Source of the DNA: VGRF01 sp964460485
Lineage (GTDB): Bacteria > Myxococcota_A > UBA9160 > UBA6930
Assembly: GCA_964460485.1 (NCBI GenBank)
Contig: CAYWRY010000026.1
Coordinates: 1 to 39,750, forward strand
Direction: 5' to 3'
Length of the DNA: 39,750 nt
Of the stretch, positions 25,116-32,877 are shown piece by piece; within the stretch, counting starts at the first letter, position 1; the number at the start of each line of letters is the position of its first letter. A model generated the notes under the pieces. It was not told where the DNA came from. It searched no databases and saw nothing but the letters and a program-made list of their open reading frames with translations. Both the position numbers and the translations under genes were made by a program.

Positions 25116-26027
25116 ATGCGGCGGCGGGAGCTGGGGCGAGTGAGCGGTGGCGTGGTCGCGCTGGTGCTGCTGGCCGCGGCCGGCGGGCTCGCGTACGCGC
25201 AGCGTGAACGCATCCCGCGCACGCTGCTGCCGAGCGGCGCCCGCGTCGAGCTGCCGGACGTGGCGCTCGCGCCGCCGCCCGCCGGCGACGGGCGCATCGC
25301 CGCGCTCGGTCGCCTGCAGCCGAAGGACGGCGTGCGCGTGATCGCCGGCCCCGCGCAGCCGGTCGCCGTGGTGGGCGAGCTGCTCGTGGACGAGGGTGAT
25401 CGCGTGCGCAAGGGCCAGCTGATCGCGCGTCTCGACGACGCCGAGCTGCGCGAGGCGGCCGTGCAGCGCGCGCAGGCGCGCGTCGCCAACGCGAAGGCCG
25501 AGCTCGAGCGCAACCGGCACTTGCGCGAGGGCCGGGTGATCTCCGAGTCGCTGCACGAGAAGCTGAAGCTCGACTACGACGTGGCGCTCGCCGACCTGCG
25601 GCTCGCGCGCGCGGAGCTGGCGCGCGTGCAGGTGCGCTCGCCGGTCGACGGCCAGGTGATCGACGTGCACGCGCGCGAGGGCGAGCGCGTGGGGCCGGAG
25701 GGCATCCTCGAGCTGGGCCAGACCCAGGCGATGTACGCGATCGCTGAGGTGTACGAGACGGACGTGCGCGCGGTGCGCCTCGGCGCCGAGGCGGAAGTGA
25801 CCAGCCCCGCGCTGTCGCGCGCGCTGCACGGCCGCGTGGACCGCATCGCCATGCGCGTCCGCAAGCAGGACGTGCTCGGCACCGACCCGGCCGCGCGCAC
25901 CGACGCGCGCGTGGTGGAGGTGGAGGTGCGGCTCGGCGACGCGGACGCGGAGATCGCGGCGCCCCTCACGCACCTCCAGGTGGAGGTCGCGATCGAGCCC
26001 GCAGGCGGCGAGCGAAGCGCGCGGTGA
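25116..26027 (+). CDS. devB: ABC exporter membrane fusion protein, DevB/HlyD family
   Basis: A 303-residue periplasmic adaptor. One N-terminal membrane anchor (about 11-28) is followed by a split lipoyl/beta-barrel region (GRIAALGRLQPKDGVRVIAG; VVGELLVDEGDRVRKGQLIARLDD, about 60-108). A helical hairpin (about 108-182) and the returning lipoyl half, VQVRSPVDGQVIDVHAREGE, come next. The hairpin is short, as in DevB-type adaptors. ATG 25116 is chosen because GAGGAG lies upstream and the anchor comes next. It is followed by the permease (32 bases) and ATPase (overlapping), the usual devBCA order. The family exports glycolipids or other lipids through a TolC-like channel, which is not in this window. 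Confidence 0.85.
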   Translation: MRRRELGRVSGGVVALVLLAAAGGLAYAQRERIPRTLLPSGARVELPDVALAPPPAGDGRIAALGRLQPKDGVRVIAGPAQPVAVVGELLVDEGDRVRKGQLIARLDDAELREAAVQRAQARVANAKAELERNRHLREGRVISESLHEKLKLDYDVALADLRLARAELARVQVRSPVDGQVIDVHAREGERVGPEGILELGQTQAMYAIAEVYETDVRAVRLGAEAEVTSPALSRALHGRVDRIAMRVRKQDVLGTDPAARTDARVVEVEVRLGDADAEIAAPLTHLQVEVAIEPAGGERSAR

Positions 26028-26059
26028 GCCGAGCGCGCGCGCAGCGGGCGGCGTGAGTC

Positions 26060-27211
26060 GTGTTCGGCATCCCGATCGGCTGGCTCCAGCTGAAGCGCGA
26101 GAAGCTGCGCTTCGCGGTGGCGCTGCTCGGCGTCTCGTTCGCCGTGATCCTGATCCTCATGCAGCTCGGGTTCCGCGAGGCTCTCTTCAACAGCGCCGTG
26201 CGCGTGCACGACGCACTCGACTGCGACCTCGTGCTGCTCTCGCGCGAGCAATCCTACATCGTCGAGCCGCGCTCGTTCTCGCAGCGGCGGCTGTATCAGG
26301 CGCGCGGCGTTGCCGGCGTCGCGTCGGTGACGCCCGTCTATCTGGGCGTCGGCATGTGGAAGAACCCGGAGACCCACGGCAACCGCGCGCTGTTCGCGAT
26401 CGGTATCGATCCCGCGCAGCGCGCGCTGCGCCTGCCGGCGGTGGTGGCGCAGCAGGACGCGATCGTGCGCGAGGACGACGTGCTGTTCGACGCGCTCTCG
26501 CGGCCCGAGTACGGGCCAGTCGCCGAGCGCGTGCGCGCCGGGTCGCCCTTCGGCGCGGAGTTCAACAACCGGGAACTGCGCGTCGCCGGCCTCTATCAGC
26601 TCGGCACGTCGTTCGGAATCGACGGCAGCATCGTCACCAGCGAGACGAACTTCCTGCGCCTGTTCCCGAACCGCGAGCGCGGCCTGATCGAGCTGGGCCT
26701 CGTGCGCGTGACGCCGGGCGTCGACCCGCGGCTCGTGCGCGATGCGATCCGCGCGGAGCTGGCGGACGACGTGCTCGTGCTGACGCTCGCGGAGTTCCGC
26801 GCCAAGGAGATCGCCTACTGGGATTCGGCGACGCCGATCGGATACGTGTTCAGCTTCGGCGTCGTCGTCGGCATGGTGGTGGGCGGGATCATCGTCTACC
26901 AGATCCTGTTCGCCGACGTGAACGACCACCTGCCCGAGTACGCGACGCTGAAGGCGATGGGCTACTCGAACGCGTTCCTCGCCGGCGTGGTGATCCAGCA
27001 GGCCGTCGTGCTCGCGGTGCTCGGCTTCCTGCCCGCCGTCGCGATCTCGATGGGGCTCTATCGCGTCTCGGGCGACGCCACGCGCCTGCCGCTCGAGATG
27101 ACGCAGGATCGCGCGGTGCTCGTGCTCGGCCTCACCGTCGCGATGTGCGTGCTGTCGGCGCTGATGGCGCTGCGCAAGGTCCGCTCCGCCGACCCCGCGG
27201 AGATCTTCTGA
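26060..27211 (+). CDS. devC: ABC exporter permease, DevC family
   Basis: A 383-residue inner-membrane permease of the MacB/FtsX-fold type. It starts VFGIPIGWLQLKREKLRFAV, with a first membrane helix at about 17-37 that includes the family block LMQLGFREALFNSAVRVHDAL. A periplasmic domain (about 50-265) and three C-terminal membrane helices (about 268-295, 315-338, 352-372) follow. DLVLLSREQ and RRLYQARGV are strongly DevC-like. GTG 26060 is the start; the stop overlaps the ATPase ATG by one base (TGATG), which indicates coupling. It works with the adjacent DevB and DevA. Confidence 0.88.
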   Translation: MFGIPIGWLQLKREKLRFAVALLGVSFAVILILMQLGFREALFNSAVRVHDALDCDLVLLSREQSYIVEPRSFSQRRLYQARGVAGVASVTPVYLGVGMWKNPETHGNRALFAIGIDPAQRALRLPAVVAQQDAIVREDDVLFDALSRPEYGPVAERVRAGSPFGAEFNNRELRVAGLYQLGTSFGIDGSIVTSETNFLRLFPNRERGLIELGLVRVTPGVDPRLVRDAIRAELADDVLVLTLAEFRAKEIAYWDSATPIGYVFSFGVVVGMVVGGIIVYQILFADVNDHLPEYATLKAMGYSNAFLAGVVIQQAVVLAVLGFLPAVAISMGLYRVSGDATRLPLEMTQDRAVLVLGLTVAMCVLSALMALRKVRSADPAEIF

Positions 27212-28563
27212 TGGAGCGCGCCGAGGCGCCGATCCGGCTGGAGCACGTCAACCACTACTACGGCGCGGGCGCGCTGCGGAAGCAGATCCTGCACGACGTC
27301 TCGGTGGAGCTGCGCGCGGGCGAGATCGTGATCGTGACCGGGCCGTCGGGCTCGGGGAAGACCACGATGCTCACGCTGATCGGCGCGCTGCGCTCCGCGC
27401 AGGAAGGCTCGGTGCGCGTGCTCGGCTCGGAGCTGCGCGGCGCCGGGGCGCGGACGCTGGAGCGCGTGCGGCGCGACATCGGGTACATCTTCCAGGCGCA
27501 CAACCTGCTCGACGCGCTCACCGCCACGCAGAACGTGATGCTGTCGCTGATGCTCGACCGCGTGGGCACGCGCGAGGCGAGGAAGCGCGCGCGCGAGTGG
27601 CTCGCAGCGGTCGGCCTCGGCGAGCGCGTCGACCATCACCCGTCGCAGCTCTCCGGCGGGCAGCGCCAGCGCGTCGCGATCGCGCGCGCTCTGGCCGGCT
27701 CGCCGCGCATCGTGCTGGCCGATGAGCCCACCGCGTCGCTCGACAAGCAGTCGGGCCGCGAGGTGGTGGATCTGATGCAGGGCCTCGCACGCAAGCAAGG
27801 CGTGACCGTGCTGCTGGTGACCCACGACAACCGCATCCTCGACGTCGCCGACCGCATCGTGCACCTCGAGGACGGCCGGCTCACCACCTTCACCGAGCAC
27901 GTCACCGCGAGCACGCAGCACATGATGGACATGCTCGCGCGCACCCACCGCAAGGGAGACCTGGAGCGGCGCGTGGCGGAGGCCCCCGCCGACCAGCTTC
28001 CGGCGCTGCTCGAGCAGGCGACGAAGGGCGCGGAGGAGTTCCTGCGCGTCACCGAGCTGAGCCAGGACGACGCCTTCCAGAGCATGTTCGAGGAGGTGCT
28101 GGCGGCGTTCACCCTGCGCTTCGGCGAGCAGATGGGCGCGGAGCGCGCGTCGATTTTCCTGGTGGACCCCGCGCGGCGGGAGTTGCTCCTGAAGGTCGCC
28201 CAGCAGGAGGGCGGCCGACGGCTGGACGTGCGCATGCCGATCGATCGCGGCGTGGCCGGCCGCGTGGCGAGCACGGGCGAGAGCCTGCGCATCGACGATG
28301 CCTATGCGAGCCCGCTCTTCAACCCGGAGGTGGACCGCGCCAGCGGCTTCACCACGCGCAACATCCTGTGCGTGCCGATCGAGGACCGCCGCGGCGCCGT
28401 GTTCGCGGTGGCGCAGCTGCTCAACAAGCGCGGCGGGGGCGCGTTCGAGGAAGGCGACGAGCAGCGCTTCCGCGCCTTCACGCGCGGGGTCGCGCCGATC
28501 CTCGAGGCGTGGGCGCGCATGGCGGAGCGCGGCAAGGACGCGCGAAGCGCGTCCGCGCAGTGA
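27211..28563 (+). CDS. devA: DevA-type ABC ATPase with C-terminal GAF domain
   Basis: A 450-residue fusion. Residues 1-228 are a complete ATPase: Walker A GPSGSGKT (44-51), Q-loop Q95, signature LSGGQ (147-151), Walker B IVLADE (167-172) and H-loop H205. A helical linker (about 232-292) leads to a GAF domain (about 295-435) containing ERASIFLVD, PIDRGVAGRVASTGE and LCVPIEDRRGAVFAVAQLLNK. It also has a full NKFDE motif: N405-K406, five residues, F412, three residues, D416-E417. In PDE and adenylyl cyclase GAFs this motif marks cyclic-nucleotide binding. Ordinary DevA proteins are about 220-240 residues, so a sensory half has been added. ATP-driven export here may be gated by a small ligand. 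Confidence 0.9.
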   Translation: MERAEAPIRLEHVNHYYGAGALRKQILHDVSVELRAGEIVIVTGPSGSGKTTMLTLIGALRSAQEGSVRVLGSELRGAGARTLERVRRDIGYIFQAHNLLDALTATQNVMLSLMLDRVGTREARKRAREWLAAVGLGERVDHHPSQLSGGQRQRVAIARALAGSPRIVLADEPTASLDKQSGREVVDLMQGLARKQGVTVLLVTHDNRILDVADRIVHLEDGRLTTFTEHVTASTQHMMDMLARTHRKGDLERRVAEAPADQLPALLEQATKGAEEFLRVTELSQDDAFQSMFEEVLAAFTLRFGEQMGAERASIFLVDPARRELLLKVAQQEGGRRLDVRMPIDRGVAGRVASTGESLRIDDAYASPLFNPEVDRASGFTTRNILCVPIEDRRGAVFAVAQLLNKRGGGAFEEGDEQRFRAFTRGVAPILEAWARMAERGKDARSASAQ

Positions 28564-28737
28564 GGCGGAGTCTTCGGAGCCGTGGGGAGTCGAACAGGGG
28601 CTTCCGCGCATCGCTGTGTGCACCCCGTCGCGCGGAGCCCCCGCCACGACGACGGCCGGCGCCTGGGGCGCGCGCCGTTTTCTACGTGACTCGGCAGCGG
28701 CGATTGGGGATCGTTGTGCGCGCGCAAGGGAGAAGCC

Positions 28738-29640
28738 ATGGCAATCGCCGTTCTCGGGATTCTGCTCATCGCGGTCTCGTTCGTGCTGGGAGGCGTCGCG
28801 AGCCGCACGCCGGGCGGCGGCGTGAGCCGCGCCGCCTGGGGGACGCGGGCGTTCGGCGTGCTCCTGCTCGTGGGCGGCGCCGTGATCGGCAGCGCGGTGA
28901 TCGTGCCGGCCGGCTTCCGCGGCGTGCTGCTCCAGTTCAGCGCGGTGAAGGGCGTGCTCGGCGAGGGCTTCCACGTGGTGATCCCGTTCGTGAACGACGT
29001 GGTGCTCATGGAGGTGCGCACGCAGAAGGAGGAGAGCCAGGCGACCGCCGCATCGCGCGACCTGCAGAACGTGACGACCTCCCTCGCGCTCAATTTCCGC
29101 GTGGACCCCGGCCGGGTGGGCGATCTCTTTCAGGGCGTCGGCGGCGACTACAAGGCGCGCATCATCGACCCGGCGGTACAGGAGTCGCTGAAGACGGTGA
29201 CCGCCAAGTACACGGCGGAGGAGCTGATCAAGTTCCGCCCCAAGGTGAAGGCGGAGGTGGAGGAGGAGATCACGCAGCGCCTCGCGAATTACAACCTGAT
29301 CGTCGAGCCCTCGGGTCTCTCGATCACGAACTTCGCGTTCTCCGAAGAGTTCAACCGCGCGATCGAAGCCAAGCAGGTGGCCCAGCAACAGGCCGAGCAG
29401 CAGCGCTACGTGCTGCAGAAGGCGGAGCTCGAGAAGCAGACCGCGATCATGATCGCGCAGGGCAAGAGCGAGGCGGCGAAGCTGAACGCCGAGGCGCTGA
29501 AGGTGCAGGGCGGTGCGCTCGTGATCTCGCGCGAGTGGATCGAGAAGTGGGACGGCAAGCTGCCGAGCGTCTACGGCGGCGGTGAGGGCGGCATGATCAT
29601 CGATCTCGGCACGTTGATGAGGGACGACGCAGGCCGCTGA
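28738..29640 (+). CDS. SPFH/prohibitin-family membrane protein
   Basis: A 300-residue protein with two N-terminal hydrophobic segments (about 3-20 and 38-60), followed by an SPFH (band 7) domain. That domain has GFRGVLLQFSAVKGVLGEGFHVVIPFVNDVVLME, read here in pieces (62-95), then TTSLALNFRVDP and ESLKTVTAKYTAEELIKFRPKV. A Gln/Glu/Ala-rich coiled coil (about 205-255, KQVAQQQAEQQRYVLQKAE) follows, then a short C-terminal region. This is the prohibitin pattern: ring oligomers that act as membrane scaffolds or protease regulators. ATG 28738 follows GGGAGAAG. It is on the same strand as the exporter, 174 bases downstream. Confidence 0.88.
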   Translation: MAIAVLGILLIAVSFVLGGVASRTPGGGVSRAAWGTRAFGVLLLVGGAVIGSAVIVPAGFRGVLLQFSAVKGVLGEGFHVVIPFVNDVVLMEVRTQKEESQATAASRDLQNVTTSLALNFRVDPGRVGDLFQGVGGDYKARIIDPAVQESLKTVTAKYTAEELIKFRPKVKAEVEEEITQRLANYNLIVEPSGLSITNFAFSEEFNRAIEAKQVAQQQAEQQRYVLQKAELEKQTAIMIAQGKSEAAKLNAEALKVQGGALVISREWIEKWDGKLPSVYGGGEGGMIIDLGTLMRDDAGR

Positions 29641-29687
29641 GGCGAAGCGCGCCGACGTTCCGCTCTCGCGCCCCGGCGACGGAAGAG

Positions 29688-29882
29688 GTGCCGCCGATGC
29701 GACATCGGGAATCTCATCTCTCGCATCGCGGCGGCTGGCTGTGCGCAGCCGTGCTCGGCGGCTGGAGTGCGCGGCTGGCCGGCGCGCCGGTTCGCTCGGC
29801 GATCGTACGCGTCGTGGCGGGCGGGCTGCTGGCGATGGGCTTGACGACGGGAATGGGGACGCTGTTCGGAGTCACCGTGTGA
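29688..29882 (+). pseudogene. C-terminal relic of a VIT1/CCC1-family transporter
   Basis: A 64-codon frame (GTG 29688 or ATG 29697). Its last 45 residues, WLCAAVLGGWSARLAGAPV then AIVRVVAGGLLAMGLTTGMG and LFGVTV, read like the final loop and last membrane helix of VIT1/CCC1 iron/manganese transporters. The four preceding helices and the cytosolic metal-binding part are absent, and no continuation is seen upstream in other frames. A genuine small membrane protein cannot be excluded. The family assignment rests on the pattern of the last helix only. Confidence 0.45.
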
Positions 29883-29904
29883 GGCGAGGCGAGCGGAGCG
29901 CGTC

Positions 29905-30759
29905 GTGGACCTGACCGTCGCCGCGATCCCGGCATTCCTCGGGCTGCTGGCGCTCGAGTATGGCGTCGCATGGAAGCAGGGCCGCGACATCCAGACGACC
30001 CGCGACACGGCGACGAGCCTCTCGCTCGGCGTCGGCAGTCTGATCGTGGAAACTCCCTACAAGGCGGCGACGGCCGGCCTGTATCTCTGGGTGGGCTCCC
30101 ATCGCCTCGTCGATCTCGGCGACGGCCCGTGGGCCTTCGCGGCGGCGATGCTGGCGGTCGACTTCGCCTATTACTGGTTCCATCGCCTGCACCACGAGGT
30201 GCGCCTGCTGTGGGCGTCCCACGTCCCGCACCACTCGAGCCAGCGTTACAACCTCTCGACCGCGCTGCGACAGACCTGGACGCCCATCACGGGCCTTCCC
30301 TTCTACCTGCCGCTCGCCCTGGTCTTCACGCCAGCGCAGATCGCCACCGCGTTCGGCGTGAACCTGCTCTACCAGTTCTGGATTCACACCGAGCTGATCG
30401 GGCGCCTCGGGTCGGCCGAGTGGGTGCTGAACACGCCCTCGCACCACCGCGTGCACCATGGCGCAAACGTCCAGTACCTCGACCGCAACTACGGGGGCAT
30501 TCTGATCCTGTGGGATCGCTGGTTCGGCACCTTCGAGCCCGAGGGCGAGCGCGCGCGCTACGGGCTCACGAAGAACATCGCGAGCTTCAACCCGGCGTAC
30601 GCCGCGTTCTACGAGTTCTTCGCGACGTTCCGCGACGCGCTGCGAGCGGGCTCGCTGCGCGACGCGTTCGGTTACCTGTTGCGCCCACCGGGCTGGAAGC
30701 CCGGTGGCGCGAGCGCGACGGCCGCCGATCTCAAGCGACTCGCGGGGCTCGCGGCCTGA
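29905..30759 (+). CDS. Sterol desaturase / fatty acid hydroxylase superfamily protein
   Basis: A 284-residue integral membrane di-iron enzyme. The eight-histidine pattern is visible: H-R-L-H-H (in FHRLHHEVR, about 92-100), H-V-P-H-H-S-S (about 108-114), and H-H-R-V-H-H (about 178-183), with membrane segments around them. A further LDRNYGGILILWDRWFGTF block is family-typical. Members hydroxylate or desaturate sterols, carotenoids or lipid chains using O2; the substrate here is unknown. The start is GTG 29905; no ATG fits better. Confidence 0.9.
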   Translation: MDLTVAAIPAFLGLLALEYGVAWKQGRDIQTTRDTATSLSLGVGSLIVETPYKAATAGLYLWVGSHRLVDLGDGPWAFAAAMLAVDFAYYWFHRLHHEVRLLWASHVPHHSSQRYNLSTALRQTWTPITGLPFYLPLALVFTPAQIATAFGVNLLYQFWIHTELIGRLGSAEWVLNTPSHHRVHHGANVQYLDRNYGGILILWDRWFGTFEPEGERARYGLTKNIASFNPAYAAFYEFFATFRDALRAGSLRDAFGYLLRPPGWKPGGASATAADLKRLAGLAA

Positions 30760-30787
30760 TGCGCGCGGTTGAAGGCGAGACGCGCGG

Positions 30788-31045
30788 GTGAGCAGCGGCC
30801 GCGACGGCGACGCCGAGGTGGACACGGCGGTGCTGGCCGTCGAGGTCCCGTTCTCCGCGCTCAGCGAGGGGGCCCTGAGCGGCCTGATCGAGAGTTTCGT
30901 GCTGCGCGAAGGCACCGACTATGGCGACGTGGAGCGAACCCACGAGCAGAAGGTCGCCGACGTGCGCCGGCAGCTCGAGCGCGGCGAGGCGCGCATCACC
31001 TTCGATCCACACACGGAGACCGTGAACGTCGTCGTGCGCGAGTGA
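30788..31045 (+). CDS. yheU: YheU-family (UPF0270) protein
   Basis: An 85-residue protein. From VPFSALSEGALSGLIESFVL onward it matches my memory of Escherichia coli YheU, with the near-invariant REGTDYGDVERTHEQKVADV core (in pieces, about 42-61), then RRQLERGEARI and the closing ETVNVVVRE. The N-terminal 18 residues are an extra low-complexity extension. The start is GTG 30788, 28 bases after the sterol-desaturase-family gene on the same strand. The function of the family is not established. YheU is mostly known from gammaproteobacteria, so its presence is a small taxonomic hint. Confidence 0.88.
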   Translation: MSSGRDGDAEVDTAVLAVEVPFSALSEGALSGLIESFVLREGTDYGDVERTHEQKVADVRRQLERGEARITFDPHTETVNVVVRE

Positions 31046-31174
31046 CGCGCGGCGCCGGGGGCTTCTTGGGTGGACCTCGCACGCGCGAGCGGTGACCCGG
31101 AGCGAGCCGTCCGATCCTACGTCCTGCGGGCCGCGCGGTTGCGCGGCAGCGCCCGAACGTGAGAGCGTTCACCA

Positions 31175-32449
31175 ATGCCCGACGCATCCGCGCCGCCCGC
31201 CGGCGCCTCGACGCCCGCGTACCGCGCGTACGCGCTCGGCCTGCTCGTGTCCGTCTACGTCCTCAACTTCGTCGACCGCCAGCTGCTCACGATCCTGGCC
31301 GGGCCGATCGCGAAGGACCTCCAGCTCTCCGACACCGAGCTGGGCCTTCTGACGGGCCCGGCGTTCGCGCTGTTCTACACGTCGGCCGGCATTCCGATCG
31401 CGCGCTGGGCCGACGTCGGCGTGCGCCGCTCGATCATCGCCCTTGCGCTGGCGGTGTGGAGCGGCATGACGGCGCTCACCGCGCTCGCCCAGAGCCTCGC
31501 CCACGTGGCGCTCGCGCGACTCGGCGTCGGCATCGGCGAGGCCGGCGGAAGCCCGCCCGCGCACTCGCTGATCTCGGACCTCTTTCCGCCGGAGCGCCGC
31601 GCCTCCGCGCTCGCGATCTACGCGCTCGGCGTGCCCTTCGGCGGCGCGCTCGGCAACTTGCTCGGCGGACAACTCGGCGAGGCGTACGGCTGGCGCACCA
31701 CGTTCGTCGCCATCGGGCTGCCCGGGCTCGCGCTCGCGCTGCTAGTGCGCCTCACGCTGCGCGAGCCGCCGCGCACCCACGCGCCGAACCGCGAGAGCAT
31801 CGCCGTCGCGCTGCGCTTCATGGTGCGGCGCCGCGCGTTCGTGCACATGGCGAGCGGCGCCGCGCTGCTAGCCTTCTCCGGATACGGCACCGGGGCCTTC
31901 CTGCCGCTCTTCCTGGGCCGCGTGCACGGGCTCAGCCTCGGCGAGATCGGCCTTTGGCTCGGCGCGCTCGGCTTGGGAGGCGGCGGACTCGGCACCTACC
32001 TGGGCGGCGCGATCGCCGACCGCCTCGGCGCCGGCGACGTGCGCTGGTACCTGCGCATGCCCGCGCTCGCGTCGCTGCTCAGCGTGCCGTTCGTGAGCTT
32101 CTTCTATCTCTGGCCCGACGGCCGCGAGGCGCTGCTGCTCTCCATCCCGTCGACGGTGCTCGGCATCATGTACCTCGGCCCCACCTTCGCGATGACGCAG
32201 AGCCTCGTGCGCCCCGATGCGCGCGCGCTCGCGGCGTCGATCCTGCTCTTCATCATCAACGCCGTGGGTCTCGGGCTCGGGCCTTGGTTCGTGGGCGCGC
32301 TCTCGGATGCGCTCGAGCCGCGCTTCGGCGCGGATGCGATCCGCTGGGCCTCGCTCGCCACCGCAGGGGTCGCGACGCTGTGGGCCTCCACGCACTACGC
32401 CCTCGGCGCGCGCACGCTGCGGGAGGATCTGGCGGCGAAGGACGCGTGA
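31175..32449 (+). CDS. MFS transporter, Spinster-like
   Basis: A 424-residue inner-membrane transporter with twelve predicted helices. After the N-terminus, LGLLVSVYVLNFVDRQLLTILAGPI is the first helix with the Spinster-type N-F-x-D-R motif. The loop 2-3 signature is IARWADVGVRRSII. ARLGVGIGEAGGSPPAHSLISDLFPPERR (about 110-138, in pieces) is the characteristic helix 4 motif of this subfamily, and a central charged loop lies near residue 200. Relatives move lipids, sphingolipid-like molecules or aromatic acids. The substrate is unknown here. Confidence 0.88.
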   Translation: MPDASAPPAGASTPAYRAYALGLLVSVYVLNFVDRQLLTILAGPIAKDLQLSDTELGLLTGPAFALFYTSAGIPIARWADVGVRRSIIALALAVWSGMTALTALAQSLAHVALARLGVGIGEAGGSPPAHSLISDLFPPERRASALAIYALGVPFGGALGNLLGGQLGEAYGWRTTFVAIGLPGLALALLVRLTLREPPRTHAPNRESIAVALRFMVRRRAFVHMASGAALLAFSGYGTGAFLPLFLGRVHGLSLGEIGLWLGALGLGGGGLGTYLGGAIADRLGAGDVRWYLRMPALASLLSVPFVSFFYLWPDGREALLLSIPSTVLGIMYLGPTFAMTQSLVRPDARALAASILLFIINAVGLGLGPWFVGALSDALEPRFGADAIRWASLATAGVATLWASTHYALGARTLREDLAAKDA

Positions 32450-32450
32450 G

Positions 32451-32829
32451 AGAACGAGGCCCGCGCGCACCGCGTTCACGCGCATGCCCTCGTCCCGTCC
32501 GCGACCTCGCGCGCGAGCCCGAGCGTGAGCGTGTCGAGCGCGCCCCTGGTCGCCGCGTAGTCGACGAGCTCGTTCGGCGAGTCGAGACGCGGGGCGCCCG
32601 AGGACACGTTCACGATCGCGCCGCCGCTGCCGCCTTGGCGCGTGGACGAGCGCAGCAAGGCTTCGCGCGCGCTCGATCTCGCCGACGACTGCGCGCGCCG
32701 CCGTCTGGTCACGCAGATGATCACCGCCACCGCGAAGCCGCGCGCCGCGGCGAGCCTCGCCGTGGCCGCGCCGATGCCGCGTGGGGCGCCGGTGACGAGG
32801 GCGACGGGAGTCGTCGGGCGGGCCGGCAT
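32451..32829 (-). pseudogene. Decayed SDR-family oxidoreductase
   Basis: A broken short-chain dehydrogenase. Frame A gives the N-terminus VALVTGAPRGIGAATARLAAARGFAVAV. The next family-like segment, LRDQTAARAVVGEIERA, is in a different frame (shift near 32712). About 100 residues, including the NNAG region, are then missing (junction near 32660). Frame A resumes with STRQGGSGGAIVNVSSGA and VDYAATRGALDTLTLGLAREV, where the catalytic YxxxK is Y-x3-R. A last frameshift near 32495 separates this from MRVNAVRAGL. The 117-codon open frame (32476-32829) is therefore an artefact of decay. Relatives are the YgfF-like SDRs. Confidence 0.72.
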
Positions 32830-32877
32830 CGTCCTCCAGCGCGCGCGTCTGGGCCAAAGGGGGGTTGGCCCAATGGC

